Both the position numbers and the translations under genes were made by a program. Below are positions 1-9,351 of a stretch of 64,000 nucleotides of DNA, piece by piece. Source of the stretch: Desulfobacteraceae bacterium (GTDB lineage: Bacteria; Desulfobacterota; Desulfobacteria; Desulfobacterales; UBA5852); the NCBI GenBank assembly GCA_014237395.1, contig JABZFP010000029.1, positions 238,537-302,536 of the forward strand, given 5' to 3'. The notes beneath the pieces are model-generated. The model was not told the DNA's origin. It ran no database searches and saw nothing but the letters and a program-made list of their open reading frames with translations. The stretch's first letter is position 1. Each line of letters opens with the position of its first letter.

Positions 1-547
1 CGACCGCTGCCAGATGACCGTGCCGCATGCTCTGGTGGACGGTCCAAATCTTCCCCTCGTAGGTCAGTGTCATGCAGCAAGGGTCATCGATAGTCAACAC
101 ACGGCAACGGGAAAGGCCTTTCAACCCCATTCCCACCGCTTTCAATACGGCCTCCTTCGCCGTCCAGAATCGAAAGAACAAATGCCATTCGTCTTCGTCG
201 CCTAAACGCCATTCCTCTGGATCGGCAATCTTATCCAGCAGGCCGCGGGAGCGCGGCTGGATCGGTTCGATATCGATACCCAGCGGGGCGGAACCGGCCA
301 CACCGGCCACAAAAGCCGGCTTGTGGGCAACGGACCAGTGCCATCCGTTTGACGGCAGCGGCACATTGTCATTGTTTTTGACGAGACGGCCCAGCAGGCC
401 GCCGGCCCGGCGGGCCGACTGCCGGGCGGCAGCCCGGGCCAGACGGCTGAGCGCCAGGACCTTCCGGCGCCCCGTCCAGGTGAGCATCGTATCGGGGACG
501 GCAAGGATAACCGGATGGAGCATCACTTGCGTGGCCTGTTCATGCAT
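1..547 (-). CDS. 4'-phosphopantetheinyl transferase superfamily protein (3' end cut by window)
   Basis: Translating the minus strand from the ATG at 547 gives an uninterrupted frame to the window edge. It carries the two signatures of Sfp/AcpS-type transferases: GIDIEP near residue 107, with the Mg-binding Asp/Glu, and FWTAKEAVLKAVG near residue 136. The family transfers the phosphopantetheine arm of CoA to a Ser of acyl or peptidyl carrier proteins. An upstream SVAHKP segment also fits the family. The start lies 3 bp after the stop of the acyl-CoA synthetase gene, so the two are probably co-transcribed. About 182 residues are visible and the C-terminus is missing. The carrier protein it serves is not in the window. 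Confidence 0.85.
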   Translation of the reverse strand, partial: MHEQATQVMLHPVILAVPDTMLTWTGRRKVLALSRLARAAARQSARRAGGLLGRLVKNNDNVPLPSNGWHWSVAHKPAFVAGVAGSAPLGIDIEPIQPRSRGLLDKIADPEEWRLGDEDEWHLFFRFWTAKEAVLKAVGMGLKGLSRCRVLTIDDPCCMTLTYEGKIWTVHQSMRHGHLAAV

Positions 548-550
548 CGC

Positions 551-2740
551 TCAAGACGCGTCTTCCCCCTGTTGATCGTCCGCTGGCTCGTCCACCGCCT
601 TTAAAATCATGCGGCAATCGGCCACGGTAGCGCCCTGTCCCTCGGGATGGGCCAACATGGGGTTGATATCGAGCTCCATTATTTCGGGATGCTGCAGCGC
701 CAGGTCGGAAAGACGCACCAGGGCCTGTTCGATGGCCCCCGTATCGGCCGCCGGCAGTCCGCGAAACCCCTTGAGCAGTTTGACGGCACGCACCGCATGA
801 AGCATGCGGCGCGCCTCGTTGCGGCCGATCGGCGCCAGACGGAAGGTGACATCCTTGAAGACTTCCACAAAAATGCCGCCAAACCCGAACATGAGCAACG
901 GGCCAAAACCGGGATAACGGTTCATCCCCAGAATCACCTCTTGTCCGGCAGGCGCCATTTTAACCACCAACACCCCTTGAATGTCAGCGTCCGGTGCATA
1001 GTCCACCGCACTGGCAACGATCCGGTCGTATGTCGCCTGGGCGGCCTCGCGGTTGGCAACACCGACCACCACACCGCCGGCTTCGGATTTATGCAAAATC
1101 TGGGGAGAAACGATTTTCATCACCACCGGGAACCCCATGTCTTCGGCAAGATCGGCCGCTTCCGTTGCATTGTGGGCCAATTGGGTCGGCAGGACATCGA
1201 ATCCATAGCAGGCCAGAATGCGGGCCCCCTCCAGCTCACCAATCGCCGTTCGTCCTTCCTTCAGGCAGGTCGCAATAATCGACCGCGCCTGGGCCGTGTC
1301 ATAGGTAAAGCGATACTGGGCCAGCTTTTGACGATTTAGCCAGCGGGAGTAACGGTATAAGGCGCCAAACGATTTGGCGGCATTCTCGGGGAAGCGATAG
1401 ACCGGATACCCCTGCTTTTGCAGATAATCAACACCGGCCGAAACATCCACGATGCCCATGAAACAGCTTAAGATCGGTTTATGGGACAGGCGGGCAATTT
1501 TGATGATGGCCTTCGCGGTCTCCAAGGCGTTGGTCATGGACTGCGGCGTCAGGATGACCAGCGCACCGTCGACCCCCGGATCCTTGATAACCGCTGTCAG
1601 AGCGTTTTCATAGCGATCCTGGGCCGCATCCCCGATCACATCCACCGGGTTATGGATATTGGCCGCCGACGGCAGGTGGCTGGCCAGCACCTCGACCGTC
1701 TCCGGGGCCAGTTGCGCCAGTTGAAGGCCGGAGGACACGGTCATGTCCGTGGCCACGATGCCCGGTCCTCCGGCATTGGTGACTATGGCCACACGGTTGC
1801 CGTTGGGAATGCGACGCGTCACCTTGCCCATCGCACTTTCCGATTTAAACGCAAAGGCATTGGCAAAATCGAAGAGTTCATCGATGGTATCCACCCGGAT
1901 CACGCCGGCCTGCTCGAAAATGGCATCATAGACCGCTTCGGTCCCGGCCAGGGCGCCCGTGTGGGACGCCGCCGCTTGCGCGCCGGCCGAAGTCCGGCCC
2001 GATTTGATCACCAGAACCGGCGTGGGGCGATCACCCGAGGTAATGTTTTTCACCACCTGAACGAACTCCGTCCCCCGCCGCAACTCTTCGACGTAGAGCA
2101 TGATCACGTCCGTGTCCGTGTCCTGGTGCAGATATTGGAGGAGGTCCAGTTCTTCCACATCGGCCTTGTTGCCGATCGAAATGAATTTTGAAAACCCGAA
2201 ATCGCGGGCCGCGGCAAAATCCAGAACGGCCGTACAGAGCGCACCACTTTGGGAAATAAAAGATATGTTGCCCGAGCTGGGCATGCGGGCCGAAAAGCTG
2301 GCATTCAACCGGACGGAAGCATGCGGATTGATGACGCCCAGACAGTTGGGCCCCACCATGCGCACGCCCGCTTCGCGGCACATGGCCACCAGGCGATCCT
2401 CGATCGCGCGCCCCTCGGGCCCAACCTCGCGAAAACCGGCGGAAACGACCACGACCCCTTTCACCCCTTTTTGGATGGCCTCTTCGATGGCGCCCACCGC
2501 GCGATGGGGAGGCAGGATGATCATCGCCAGATCGATGCTGTCGGGAATTTCGGTGATGGAGGCATACGCCCGCACGCTGAGCACTGACTTGGCGGTGGGG
2601 TTGACCGGATACAGGATGCCTTGGTAGCCGCCCCGCAGGATATTGGCAAAAATATCATGCCCCACTTTGCCGGGGGTGGTCGACGCACCGACGACCGCCA
2701 CCGAGTGCGGCGAAAAAATGGCCTCAATTTTTTCCATCAT
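551..2740 (-). CDS. Acetate/acyl-CoA ligase, ADP-forming, fused alpha-beta
   Basis: Fused ADP-forming acyl-CoA synthetase of about 729 residues. An N-terminal CoA-binding Rossmann domain (SVAVVGAS near residue 10) is followed by succinyl-CoA-ligase-like domains with the likely phospho-histidine in ASHTGALAG near residue 255. A C-terminal ATP-grasp domain contains GFPVVMKIVSP and HKSEAGGVV. The enzyme family interconverts acyl-CoA, ADP and Pi with acid, CoA and ATP. The frame is open up to 2833, inside rsmI, but an AAGGAG site just upstream of the ATG pair at 2740/2737 and the family N-terminus favour the shorter start. It sits between rsmI and the phosphopantetheinyl transferase on the same strand. 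The acyl substrate cannot be read from sequence. Confidence 0.9.
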   Translation of the reverse strand: MMEKIEAIFSPHSVAVVGASTTPGKVGHDIFANILRGGYQGILYPVNPTAKSVLSVRAYASITEIPDSIDLAMIILPPHRAVGAIEEAIQKGVKGVVVVSAGFREVGPEGRAIEDRLVAMCREAGVRMVGPNCLGVINPHASVRLNASFSARMPSSGNISFISQSGALCTAVLDFAAARDFGFSKFISIGNKADVEELDLLQYLHQDTDTDVIMLYVEELRRGTEFVQVVKNITSGDRPTPVLVIKSGRTSAGAQAAASHTGALAGTEAVYDAIFEQAGVIRVDTIDELFDFANAFAFKSESAMGKVTRRIPNGNRVAIVTNAGGPGIVATDMTVSSGLQLAQLAPETVEVLASHLPSAANIHNPVDVIGDAAQDRYENALTAVIKDPGVDGALVILTPQSMTNALETAKAIIKIARLSHKPILSCFMGIVDVSAGVDYLQKQGYPVYRFPENAAKSFGALYRYSRWLNRQKLAQYRFTYDTAQARSIIATCLKEGRTAIGELEGARILACYGFDVLPTQLAHNATEAADLAEDMGFPVVMKIVSPQILHKSEAGGVVVGVANREAAQATYDRIVASAVDYAPDADIQGVLVVKMAPAGQEVILGMNRYPGFGPLLMFGFGGIFVEVFKDVTFRLAPIGRNEARRMLHAVRAVKLLKGFRGLPAADTGAIEQALVRLSDLALQHPEIMELDINPMLAHPEGQGATVADCRMILKAVDEPADDQQGEDAS

Positions 2741-2829
2741 GAGCTCCTTAATCAAATTGGTATATCGGCTGTGGCCATGTTGCGGCAAACCTACAACCCG
2801 AATCCGGGAGACCGCTAACGCGGGTTTGG

Positions 2830-3741
2830 TCACGTCAAATGGCGGGAATCCCGCGCCTCGTCGCCATCATCGGCAGGCCGAAGTGGCGCTTCGCGCCGGG
2901 CTAAAATCATGTCATAGGCTTCACGTCGGGAGATGCCATAGGCGGCGGCGATATCGCGCGCCAGGGCCGAATGGCCCTTCTGGCCTTCCTTGAGCCCTCG
3001 ATCGATGGCATCATGAATCTGGGCCGCGCTGTCCGCATTGGCGCGGTCACATCCGGAAACCAGGAAGGTGACTTCGCCTTTGATATCCGCACGCCCGTTC
3101 AGGGCCCGCAGCAATTCCGAAAGGGGGCCGCGCATAAACTCTTCGTAACGCTTGGTCATCTCCCGGCCAATCACGGCGAACCGCTCGCCAAAAACCCCTT
3201 GAACCTCTTCGACGAAGCGTGCAATGCGGTGGGGCGATTCATACCAGACGAGGGTCCGGCTTTCCGTCGCCAGAGACTGTAATTCGCGCTGCCGCCGGCC
3301 GGATTTACGCGGTGGAAACCCCAAAAACAGGAAGGCGTCGGTGGGCAGACCGGCTGCCGACAAGGCGGTGATAACGGCCGATGGTCCCGGAATGGGCGAA
3401 ACCGGCAGGCCATTCTGGACGGCCTCATGCACCAGGACATATCCCGGATCGGAAATCGCGGGGGTACCGGCATCGGATACCAGCGCAATGGACTCACCCC
3501 GGGCGAGACACGCCAGCAATTCGCCGGTGCGCTGTCGTTCGTTGTGTTCATGATAGGAAACCAGACGGGTTTGAATGCCATGGTGGGTCAACAGGCGGCC
3601 GGTGCGGCGGGTGTCTTCAGCGGCGATCCGGTCAACCGCCTGCAAAATCTTCAGCGCCCGCAGGGTAATATCGTCCATGTTGCCGATCGGTGTTGCCACG
3701 ACATACAGTGTGCCGGGCGCCGGCATGCGGTGCTCACCCAT
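2830..3741 (-). CDS. rsmI: 16S rRNA (cytidine1402-2'-O)-methyltransferase RsmI
   Basis: A 303-residue tetrapyrrole-methylase-fold protein with the RsmI landmarks LYVVATPIGNMDDIT near residue 8, AEDTRRTGRLL, SDAGTPAISDPG, and IPGPSAVITALSAAGLP. RsmI 2'-O-methylates C1402 of 16S rRNA in the decoding centre using SAM. The C-terminus holds the usual short helical region. The start overlaps the end of yraN by 8 bp; an internal ATG at 3726 (MPAPG) is an alternative start. It sits at the distal end of the ribosome-maturation run. Confidence 0.95.
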   Translation of the reverse strand: MGEHRMPAPGTLYVVATPIGNMDDITLRALKILQAVDRIAAEDTRRTGRLLTHHGIQTRLVSYHEHNERQRTGELLACLARGESIALVSDAGTPAISDPGYVLVHEAVQNGLPVSPIPGPSAVITALSAAGLPTDAFLFLGFPPRKSGRRQRELQSLATESRTLVWYESPHRIARFVEEVQGVFGERFAVIGREMTKRYEEFMRGPLSELLRALNGRADIKGEVTFLVSGCDRANADSAAQIHDAIDRGLKEGQKGHSALARDIAAAYGISRREAYDMILARREAPLRPADDGDEARDSRHLT

Positions 3742-4105
3742 AGCTCAGACCAAAAGCGTTGCGGATAAGATCGATCGTATGGGTACCCTCGTGTCGCGTC
3801 ACCGTTACGACATCGAAACGGGCTTTGACGTGAGACTGGTCGGTCATTTGGAGATATGCCAAGGCCACTTTGGATACCTGCCGCTGTTTGTGGGGGGTCA
3901 CTGCTGCTTTGGCACTGCCATAGCGGTTGGAGGTGCGTGCTTTGACCTCGACAAATACCAGCGTTTCCCCTTCGCGGGCAATGATGTCGATCTCGCCGCA
4001 CCGCGTCCGATGGTTGCGGGCGACAATTTTGTACCCGCACCGCTTTAAATGGCGGGCCGCCATCCCCTCGGCCTTTTGACCGAATCGTTGCGATTTGTTA
4101 AGCAT
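3734..4105 (-). CDS. YraN/UPF0102 family endonuclease-like protein
   Basis: A 123-residue protein typical of UPF0102 (YraN): GQKAEGMAARHLKRCGY at the N-terminus, then the nuclease-like core with CGEIDIIAREG and LVFVEVKART. The core Glu/Asp and EVK residues match the restriction-endonuclease-like (Holliday-junction-resolvase-like) fold. The biochemical role is not established for most members. It lies between rnhB and rsmI, the usual neighbourhood for this family, and overlaps rsmI by 8 bp. Confidence 0.92.
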   Translation of the reverse strand: MLNKSQRFGQKAEGMAARHLKRCGYKIVARNHRTRCGEIDIIAREGETLVFVEVKARTSNRYGSAKAAVTPHKQRQVSKVALAYLQMTDQSHVKARFDVVTVTRHEGTHTIDLIRNAFGLSYG

Positions 4106-4165
4106 GCGTTCCCGGGTCCTCCGACGCGCCGCTTGACCAGGAAAACCTCCGGTCGCCCACCAGAG

Positions 4166-4801
4166 CTATCCCGGACCGCCGTCCGGCCGTTTGGCGGAAA
4201 ATTCTTTCACGCCCTTAAATGTGTGGCGATGAATGGGACTGGCACCGAATTGCTTGACCGCGTCACGATGCGCCCGGGTGGGATAGCCTTTGTGCTGGGC
4301 GAACCCGTATTCAGGGTACCGCGCATGATAGCGCGCCATCAAGCAGTCCCGCGTGACCTTGGCCACAATCGAAGCGGCGGCGATCGAAGCGCTGCGGGAA
4401 TCCCCTTTGACGATGGCGATCTGGGGCAAAGACAAGGAGGTACGATGGTTACCGTCGATCAGCAGAAAATCAGCCTGGGGCTCAAGGTGCTCAACGGCCA
4501 CCGCCATCGCCAGCAATGCGGACTGAAGGATGTTGATGCGGTCGATCACCGCCGCGTCGACAACGCCCACACCAATGGCAACGGCATCACGGTAAATGCG
4601 CTGGTAGGCGGCCAGACGCCTCCGGGGCGTTAATTGTTTGGAATCCCGGATACCATCCAGCGGTGCCGCATCAGCCCAAATGACCGCCGCCGCAACCACA
4701 GGACCGGCCAGGGGACCGCGTCCAACTTCATCGACGCCGGCCACCCGGCCATACCCCCGGGAGCGCGCGTCTTCTTCGAAACGCATTAAATCCTGATTCA
4801 C
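4166..4801 (-). CDS. rnhB: Ribonuclease HII
   Basis: A 211-residue RNase HII that removes ribonucleotides from RNA-DNA hybrids. The signature VAGVDEVGRGPLAGPVVAAAV lies near residues 21-41, with the catalytic Asp-Glu pair in DEVGRG. Further landmarks are DSKQLTPRRR, DFLLIDGNH with an active-site Asp, and ASIVAKVTRD. The longest frame begins with GTG at 4801; an ATG five codons in (4786) would still retain the domain. It follows rplS, a widely conserved order. Confidence 0.95.
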   Translation of the reverse strand: MNQDLMRFEEDARSRGYGRVAGVDEVGRGPLAGPVVAAAVIWADAAPLDGIRDSKQLTPRRRLAAYQRIYRDAVAIGVGVVDAAVIDRINILQSALLAMAVAVEHLEPQADFLLIDGNHRTSLSLPQIAIVKGDSRSASIAAASIVAKVTRDCLMARYHARYPEYGFAQHKGYPTRAHRDAVKQFGASPIHRHTFKGVKEFSAKRPDGGPG

Positions 4802-4866
4802 GCAGCGTCGGCTGCAATGGCCACAGGGGCATTAACCATCCCCTGCGCCTTGCCCTTTAAGCTAGA

Positions 4867-4910
4867 GGGCCCCGCACACATCACGCAGGAAAACGATGCT
4901 GCAGGGCCCC
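4867..4910 (-). other. Imperfect inverted repeat in the rplS-rnhB spacer
   Basis: The two arms GGGCCCTGCA and TGCGGGGCCC (minus-strand sense) pair over 10 bp with one G-U, enclosing a loop that can itself pair CATC with GATG. No T-tract follows, so it is not a standard terminator. It could stabilise or process the rplS-rnhB mRNA. Confidence 0.45.
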
Positions 4911-4939
4911 ACAAGCGGTTGTTCGACCGGTTGCGCCGT

Positions 4940-5284
4940 TTAGAAACGACGCTCCTTGATGCGAGCCGCTTTACCCCGCAATTTGCGGAGATAATAGATC
5001 TTGGCTCTTCGGACACGGCCGCGGGTGACCACTTCGACCTTGTCGATGATGGGCGAATGCGTCGGGAAAACGCGTTCCACGCCAACGCCGTAGGACACCT
5101 TGCGGACGGTAAAGGTCGCATTGGTGGTCCCGTTGCGTTTGCTGATGACCACACCCTGGAAGACCTGAATTCGCTCTTTCTCGCCTTCCTTGATTTTGAC
5201 GTGCACCTTGACGGTATCCCCGGGCGCGAACTCCGGCAGATCAAGCCGCATCATCTCTCTTTCCAGTTGCTTAAGCTTTTCCAT
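4940..5284 (-). CDS. rplS: 50S ribosomal protein L19
   Basis: A 114-residue L19 with the usual features: an N-terminal helix, [20 protein letters not shown] near residues 21-40, [11 protein letters not shown], and [17 protein letters not shown] leading to the basic C-terminus [21 protein letters not shown]19 sits at the 30S-50S interface. It is preceded by the SPOUT methyltransferase and trmD, as in many bacteria. Confidence 0.98.
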   Translation of the reverse strand: MEKLKQLEREMMRLDLPEFAPGDTVKVHVKIKEGEKERIQVFQGVVISKRNGTTNATFTVRKVSYGVGVERVFPTHSPIIDKVEVVTRGRVRRAKIYYLRKLRGKAARIKERRF

Positions 5285-5320
5285 AATAAACCCCTATTCT
5301 AATTTCCAACAGTTTGACAT

Positions 5321-5896
5321 TCATGGCCGGAGTGTCATCAGGCGATCCAGTACAATCGCGGCCGCACAGCGGACCGACAAATGATTGTATCCCTGATGAT
5401 CTCCAATCGGCTCCAAAATAACATCCGATGCCGCTATCAATTCCTGCGCCAACCCCCAGGCGGTTCCAAACAGAACGAGATGGGGGGCGCCCGTTTGCAA
5501 TCGACCCGCCAGTTCCGCAAATCCGGTGGCATCCGGGAAACGGCGGGCACACGTTGTGACGATGACGGGTGGCAGCCCGTTTTCCCCGGCGATGATGGCC
5601 TTGGTTTCGTCCAGGGACGATGTCACCCGTACCAGTTCCAAAGCTTCACGGCGTTTGGGGTTATGCTCACCGCCGATCCCGCCTGTCCAGTGCCGAACAA
5701 TCTTCTCTGCCAGCTCCCGCTGGTCATCCAGCGGCGTGATCACATGGAAAGAGCGCACGCCGTAGGTCCTGGCCGCTCTGGCAATATCGTGCAAATCCAG
5801 ATTGGTGACCGCCGAGGCCACCCTCTCGCCCTTTTTATTGATGACCGGATAGTGGATCAGTGCAACATGCAGATTGAACCTTGATAAGGTTTTCAA
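5321..5896 (-). CDS. SAM-dependent RNA methyltransferase, SPOUT-like (PF09936 type)
   Basis: A 191-residue protein matching the SPOUT-type family often inserted between trmD and rplS in delta-proteobacteria. Landmarks are VALIHYPVINKKGE at the N-terminus, TNLDLHDIARAARTYGVRSFHVITP, and a C-terminal knot-like segment with LVLFGTAWGLAQE and LEPIGDHQGYNHLSVR. The last resembles TrmH-type cofactor loops (GTE/GxGNHL). The target nucleotide is unknown. Its start lies 62 bp inside the 3' end of trmD, implying translational coupling between two SPOUT methyltransferases. Confidence 0.85.
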   Translation of the reverse strand: MKTLSRFNLHVALIHYPVINKKGERVASAVTNLDLHDIARAARTYGVRSFHVITPLDDQRELAEKIVRHWTGGIGGEHNPKRREALELVRVTSSLDETKAIIAGENGLPPVIVTTCARRFPDATGFAELAGRLQTGAPHLVLFGTAWGLAQELIAASDVILEPIGDHQGYNHLSVRCAAAIVLDRLMTLRP

Positions 5897-6629
5897 GTTT
5901 TTTTGACCACTTTCTCAGTATGGCGAGCTCCTGTTCGCTGAACACGCGGTCCTCAAGGAGTTCCGGTCGCTTTAAAAATGTCCGCACCAATGCCGCTTCC
6001 AGGCGCCACTGGTCGATCGCCGCGTGATTTCCGGATAAAAGCACATCCGGCACCGGCCGGCCTTCAAATACCCGCGGGCGGGTATAGTGCGCGTGTTCAA
6101 GAAGCCCGTCGGCAAAAGAGTCCTGGGCTGCCGAGTCCTGGCCGCCGAGCACCCCCGGAATCAGGCGCACCACCGCATCCACAATGACCATGGCCGGCAA
6201 TTCACCGCCGGTCAGGACATAGTCGCCGATGGAAATTTCAGCATCGACAAATCGCTGGGCCACCCGTTCATCCACCCCTTCATAGCGGCCGCAAATAAAA
6301 ATCAGCCCACGCCGACGGGCCAGTTCGGCGGCCGTCTGCTGGCTGAAAGGGCGGCCTTGGGGGGTCATCAGCAGGGTGACCGCCTCCGGCATCCTTGCAC
6401 GCGCCGCGCGCAGCGCTTTAGCCAATGGTTCCGGCTTCATCACCATACCGCACCCACCGCCGTATGGTCGATCATCGGTCACCTTGTGGCGATCTTCCGC
6501 GTAGGCGCGGATATCAATGGCGTCGCCTTTGAGCTGCCCCTGTTCAATCGCCCGCCGGACGATGCCATGGGTCCAGAACCGCTCGAACATCTCCGGGAAA
6601 ATTGTCAGAACAGCGACATCCATTGTCAT
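5835..6629 (-). CDS. trmD: tRNA (guanine37-N1)-methyltransferase
   Basis: TrmD of about 264 residues makes m1G37 next to the anticodon and so prevents +1 frameshifting. Landmarks are DVAVLTIFPEMF at the N-terminus, DRPYGGGCGMVMKPEPL, the trefoil-knot SAM site FICGRYEGVDERV, and SIGDYVLTGGELPAMVI. The C-terminal domain includes HYTRPRVFEG. The frame extends 7 codons further to an ATG at 6650, but a GAAGGG site upstream of the ATG at 6629 supports the shorter form. The 3' end overlaps the next methyltransferase gene by 62 bp. Confidence 0.96.
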   Translation of the reverse strand: MTMDVAVLTIFPEMFERFWTHGIVRRAIEQGQLKGDAIDIRAYAEDRHKVTDDRPYGGGCGMVMKPEPLAKALRAARARMPEAVTLLMTPQGRPFSQQTAAELARRRGLIFICGRYEGVDERVAQRFVDAEISIGDYVLTGGELPAMVIVDAVVRLIPGVLGGQDSAAQDSFADGLLEHAHYTRPRVFEGRPVPDVLLSGNHAAIDQWRLEAALVRTFLKRPELLEDRVFSEQELAILRKWSKKLENLIKVQSACCTDPLSGHQ

Positions 6630-6747
6630 GCCATCCCTTCCCGTTGCCATCGTGTTTCCAGCCGCAAATGAGCCAACGCCCTCATTACCGAATTGGAAAC
6701 ACGGTTCGGTGCCAACCGGTCAAGCGTCTTTCGATGATTGGCACCCG

Positions 6748-7314
6748 CTATAACCCTTCGGGAAGGATAACCGTCATCCGTCGCTGATCGATGTCGATTG
6801 CCTGTACGACCGAAGCCAGCGCCGGAAGCAAAATTTCCTCATCACCATTTCGGACGACATAGACATCGTTGCTGCCGGTCGGCAGAATGGACGCCAGCGT
6901 CCCTAAATAAGTGTCTTCCTCAGTATAGACCGACATACCGATCAGGTCGAACCAGTAATAATCCCCATCTTCCAGATCGGGAAGCGAGGCTTTGGCCACC
7001 CATAGGCGACTGCCGATGAGCACCTCGGCGGCATCGCGATCGTTCACGCCCTCGATCGATAACAGCATACCCTTGCCGTGCGATTTGGCCCACACCACCT
7101 TGCAGGCGTGGACCTGGCCGTCGGCATCTACCCGTCGAATGCTGCGGCCGGCTTCGAAGAACGTCGGCGCATCGGCATAGGATCGAATTTTCACAACACC
7201 GGCAAGGCCATGCACCCCGACGATCTCGCCGATTAACAGATCGTCGCCGGACAGCTCCCTGTTATTCGATGATTTCAAGTACCGTCCGTTTTTTGATTTT
7301 GGCCGAGGCCGCAC
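6748..7314 (-). CDS. rimM: Ribosome maturation factor RimM
   Basis: RimM assists 30S head maturation around S19. The barrel domain begins at [20 protein letters not shown], and the PRC-barrel half contains [22 protein letters not shown] and ending [20 protein letters not shown]. The ORF of 188 residues has about 23 residues before the conserved start and overlaps khpA by 53 bp. A TTG at 7278 could be the true start, which would shorten this overlap. Confidence 0.94.
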   Translation of the reverse strand: MRPRPKSKNGRYLKSSNNRELSGDDLLIGEIVGVHGLAGVVKIRSYADAPTFFEAGRSIRRVDADGQVHACKVVWAKSHGKGMLLSIEGVNDRDAAEVLIGSRLWVAKASLPDLEDGDYYWFDLIGMSVYTEEDTYLGTLASILPTGSNDVYVVRNGDEEILLPALASVVQAIDIDQRRMTVILPEGL

Positions 7315-7492
7315 TCAATATTGTCCGCATGGCACGTGCGGTGCGGCCCTGCTTGCCAATTACTTTTCCCAGATCCTCCTTGGCCACCTTAAGCTCGAGA
7401 ACCGATGTCTGATTTCCTTCAATTTCGGAAACCGAGACCTCGTCAGGATTGTCAACCAGCGCCCGTGCGATGTAATCGATCAGCTCTCTCAT
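7262..7492 (-). CDS. khpA: KH-domain RNA-binding protein KhpA
   Basis: A 76-residue single-KH protein containing the [11 protein letters not shown] loop (GxxG-type) near residues 46-56. KhpA-type proteins bind RNA and act in cell-size and translation-linked control in other bacteria. It sits between rpsP and rimM, its standard place. An AAGGAGATGG site precedes the ATG at 7492. Confidence 0.94.
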   Translation of the reverse strand: MRELIDYIARALVDNPDEVSVSEIEGNQTSVLELKVAKEDLGKVIGKQGRTARAMRTILSAASAKIKKRTVLEIIE

Positions 7493-7537
7493 AGCTCCAT
7501 CTCCTTTATTGGTGGGTGAGAATTTGGGGCCGAGGTG

Positions 7538-7792
7538 CTACGCAGTCTTTTGAGAGGCAACCTCCTTCTTCAACAAGCTTCTGACCGTGTCGGTCGGGAT
7601 AGCACCTTGTTCCAACCAGTACTGGACGCGCTCTTGTTTCACGGAAACTTCGGCCGGGTCGCACAGCGGGTTATAGGTCCCGACCGCTTCCAGATATCTT
7701 CCGTCACGAGGGGACTCACTGTCGGCAACCACAATACGGTAATACGGTTTCTTTTTGGCGCCATGTCTGGCCAATCTGATCTTTACTGCCAT
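7538..7792 (-). CDS. rpsP: 30S ribosomal protein S16
   Basis: An 84-residue S16: [19 protein letters not shown], then [21 protein letters not shown], and a C-terminal helix through [15 protein letters not shown]. The frame is open upstream to 7831, but an AAGGAG site 8 nt before the ATG at 7792, together with the universal MAVKIRL start, fixes the start. Confidence 0.98.
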   Translation of the reverse strand: MAVKIRLARHGAKKKPYYRIVVADSESPRDGRYLEAVGTYNPLCDPAEVSVKQERVQYWLEQGAIPTDTVRSLLKKEVASQKTA

Positions 7793-7805
7793 TCGTTCTT
7801 CTCCT

Positions 7806-9137
7806 TTAGAAGGGTAGCATGCCCCGGCCAAGCCCGCGCATGCCGCTTTTATTCATTTTTTTCATCATTTTCATAACTTGCGTATAATTTTTGAGCAGGC
7901 TGTTGACGTCCTGTACACGCGTGCCGCTGCCTTTGGCAATCCGCTTGCGGCGGCTGCCGTTGATAATCGCATGATTCTGTCGTTCTTTGCGGGTCATGGA
8001 GTTAATGATCGCTTCAATTTTAACCAGCTCCCCGTCCCCCACATCCAGGTGCTTCATCTGCTTCATCTTCCCCATCCCCGGAATCATCTGGAGCAGATCG
8101 GACAGGGAACCCATTTTGCGAACTTGGACCAACTGGTCGCGAAAATCTTCCAGGGTGAACTGGCTCTTCCGTAACTTCTTCTCCAGTTCAACCGCTTTTT
8201 TCTCATCGACGACGGACTGGGCCTTTTCGATGAGCGTCAGAACGTCGCCCATTCCCAGGATAGTGGACGCCATCCGGTCGGGGTGGAACGCTTCTAGCTG
8301 CGTCAGTTTTTCACCGGTGCCGACAAACTTGATGGGTTTGCCGGTAACCGCCTTGATGGAAAGCGCGGCGCCACCGCGTGCGTCACCATCCGTCTTGGTC
8401 AGCACAATGCCGCCGATGTCCAGCGCGTCATTGAACGACTGGGCGATATTGACCGCGTCCTGGCCGGTCATGGCATCGGCCACCAGCAGGGTGTCCGAAG
8501 GCTTCACGGCGTCCTTGATCTGCGCCAGTTCCGCCATCAGGGATTCATCGATGTGAAGACGGCCCGCCGTATCCAGCAGCAAGGTATCACACCCGGCCAT
8601 CTGGGCCGCAACGCGGGCTTCCAGACAGATATCGACCGGATTCATGTCAGTTTGCGACGCAAACACCGGCACCGACAACTGGCCACCGAGTTTGGTCAGC
8701 TGATCGATGGCCGCCGGTCGGTAAACGTCCGCCGGAACCAGGTAGGGCTTGTGCCCGTTATCGCGCAGATAGACGGCAAGCTTGCCGGCCGTGGTCGTTT
8801 TACCCGAGCCCTGGAGCCCTACCAGCATGATCGCCACCGGCCGGGACCCCTTGAGATCCAGCGTCTCATGACGCGAGCCCATCAGTTCGGTGAGCTGCTC
8901 ATTGACAATTTTTATAATCTGCTGACCCGGGGTCAGACTGGCCAGAACATCCTGCCCGAGCGCCCGAACCTTAACATCCGCAATGAACTGCTTGACAACC
9001 CGGAAATGGACATCCGCCTCCAGCAGCGCCATACGCACTTCACGGAGACCGTCTTCGATGTTGCTTTCCGTCAGCTTGCCGTGTCCTTTGAGCTTTTTGA
9101 ATACGGACTCAAGCTTATCGGACAGGTTTTCAAACAT
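7806..9137 (-). CDS. ffh: Signal recognition particle protein Ffh
   Basis: A 443-residue SRP54. The N domain ([16 protein letters not shown]) is followed by the G domain with the P-loop [15 protein letters not shown] near residues 107-121, [21 protein letters not shown] and [14 protein letters not shown]. The C-terminal M domain is Met-rich ([28 protein letters not shown]) and contains the RNA-binding part [13 protein letters not shown]. It targets ribosomes making membrane or exported proteins to FtsY. It is the first gene of the minus-strand run behind the promoter at 9178-9206. Confidence 0.98.
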   Translation of the reverse strand: MFENLSDKLESVFKKLKGHGKLTESNIEDGLREVRMALLEADVHFRVVKQFIADVKVRALGQDVLASLTPGQQIIKIVNEQLTELMGSRHETLDLKGSRPVAIMLVGLQGSGKTTTAGKLAVYLRDNGHKPYLVPADVYRPAAIDQLTKLGGQLSVPVFASQTDMNPVDICLEARVAAQMAGCDTLLLDTAGRLHIDESLMAELAQIKDAVKPSDTLLVADAMTGQDAVNIAQSFNDALDIGGIVLTKTDGDARGGAALSIKAVTGKPIKFVGTGEKLTQLEAFHPDRMASTILGMGDVLTLIEKAQSVVDEKKAVELEKKLRKSQFTLEDFRDQLVQVRKMGSLSDLLQMIPGMGKMKQMKHLDVGDGELVKIEAIINSMTRKERQNHAIINGSRRKRIAKGSGTRVQDVNSLLKNYTQVMKMMKKMNKSGMRGLGRGMLPF

Positions 9138-9177
9138 GACCTTACCCCAATTAGCCTTCTATCGTCATAAATCCTTG

Positions 9178-9206
9178 AATTTAGAATTTTAACAATGGTA
9201 TGTCAA
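9178..9206 (-). promoter_or_regulatory. Sigma70-type promoter of the ffh-rpsP-trmD-rplS run
   Basis: On the minus strand a perfect -35 TTGACA (9201-9206) and a -10 TAAATT (9178-9183) are separated by exactly 17 bp, about 40 bp upstream of the ffh ATG. The local DNA is AT-rich within a GC-rich neighbourhood. Confidence 0.75.
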
Positions 9207-9351
9207 GAATTAAAAGGGGATTGTGCAACAGCCCCACGGTCCCTCTCTCGGCAGGGAAGGGCACACACGATAGGGAGACCGAAACGGGTGGAAGGTTCTC
9301 AGAGGTGTGTTATATTACCGATAGCCTAAGTCACTAGAAATTGCAAATAAA

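Noticed and set aside
72..575. Plus-strand frame of 167 codons at the left edge
   Set aside because: It is the shadow of the minus-strand phosphopantetheinyl transferase, whose GIDIEP and FWTAKEA motifs are intact.
1481..2191. Plus-strand 236-codon frame
   Set aside because: Antisense to the acyl-CoA synthetase domains, with no recognisable protein features.
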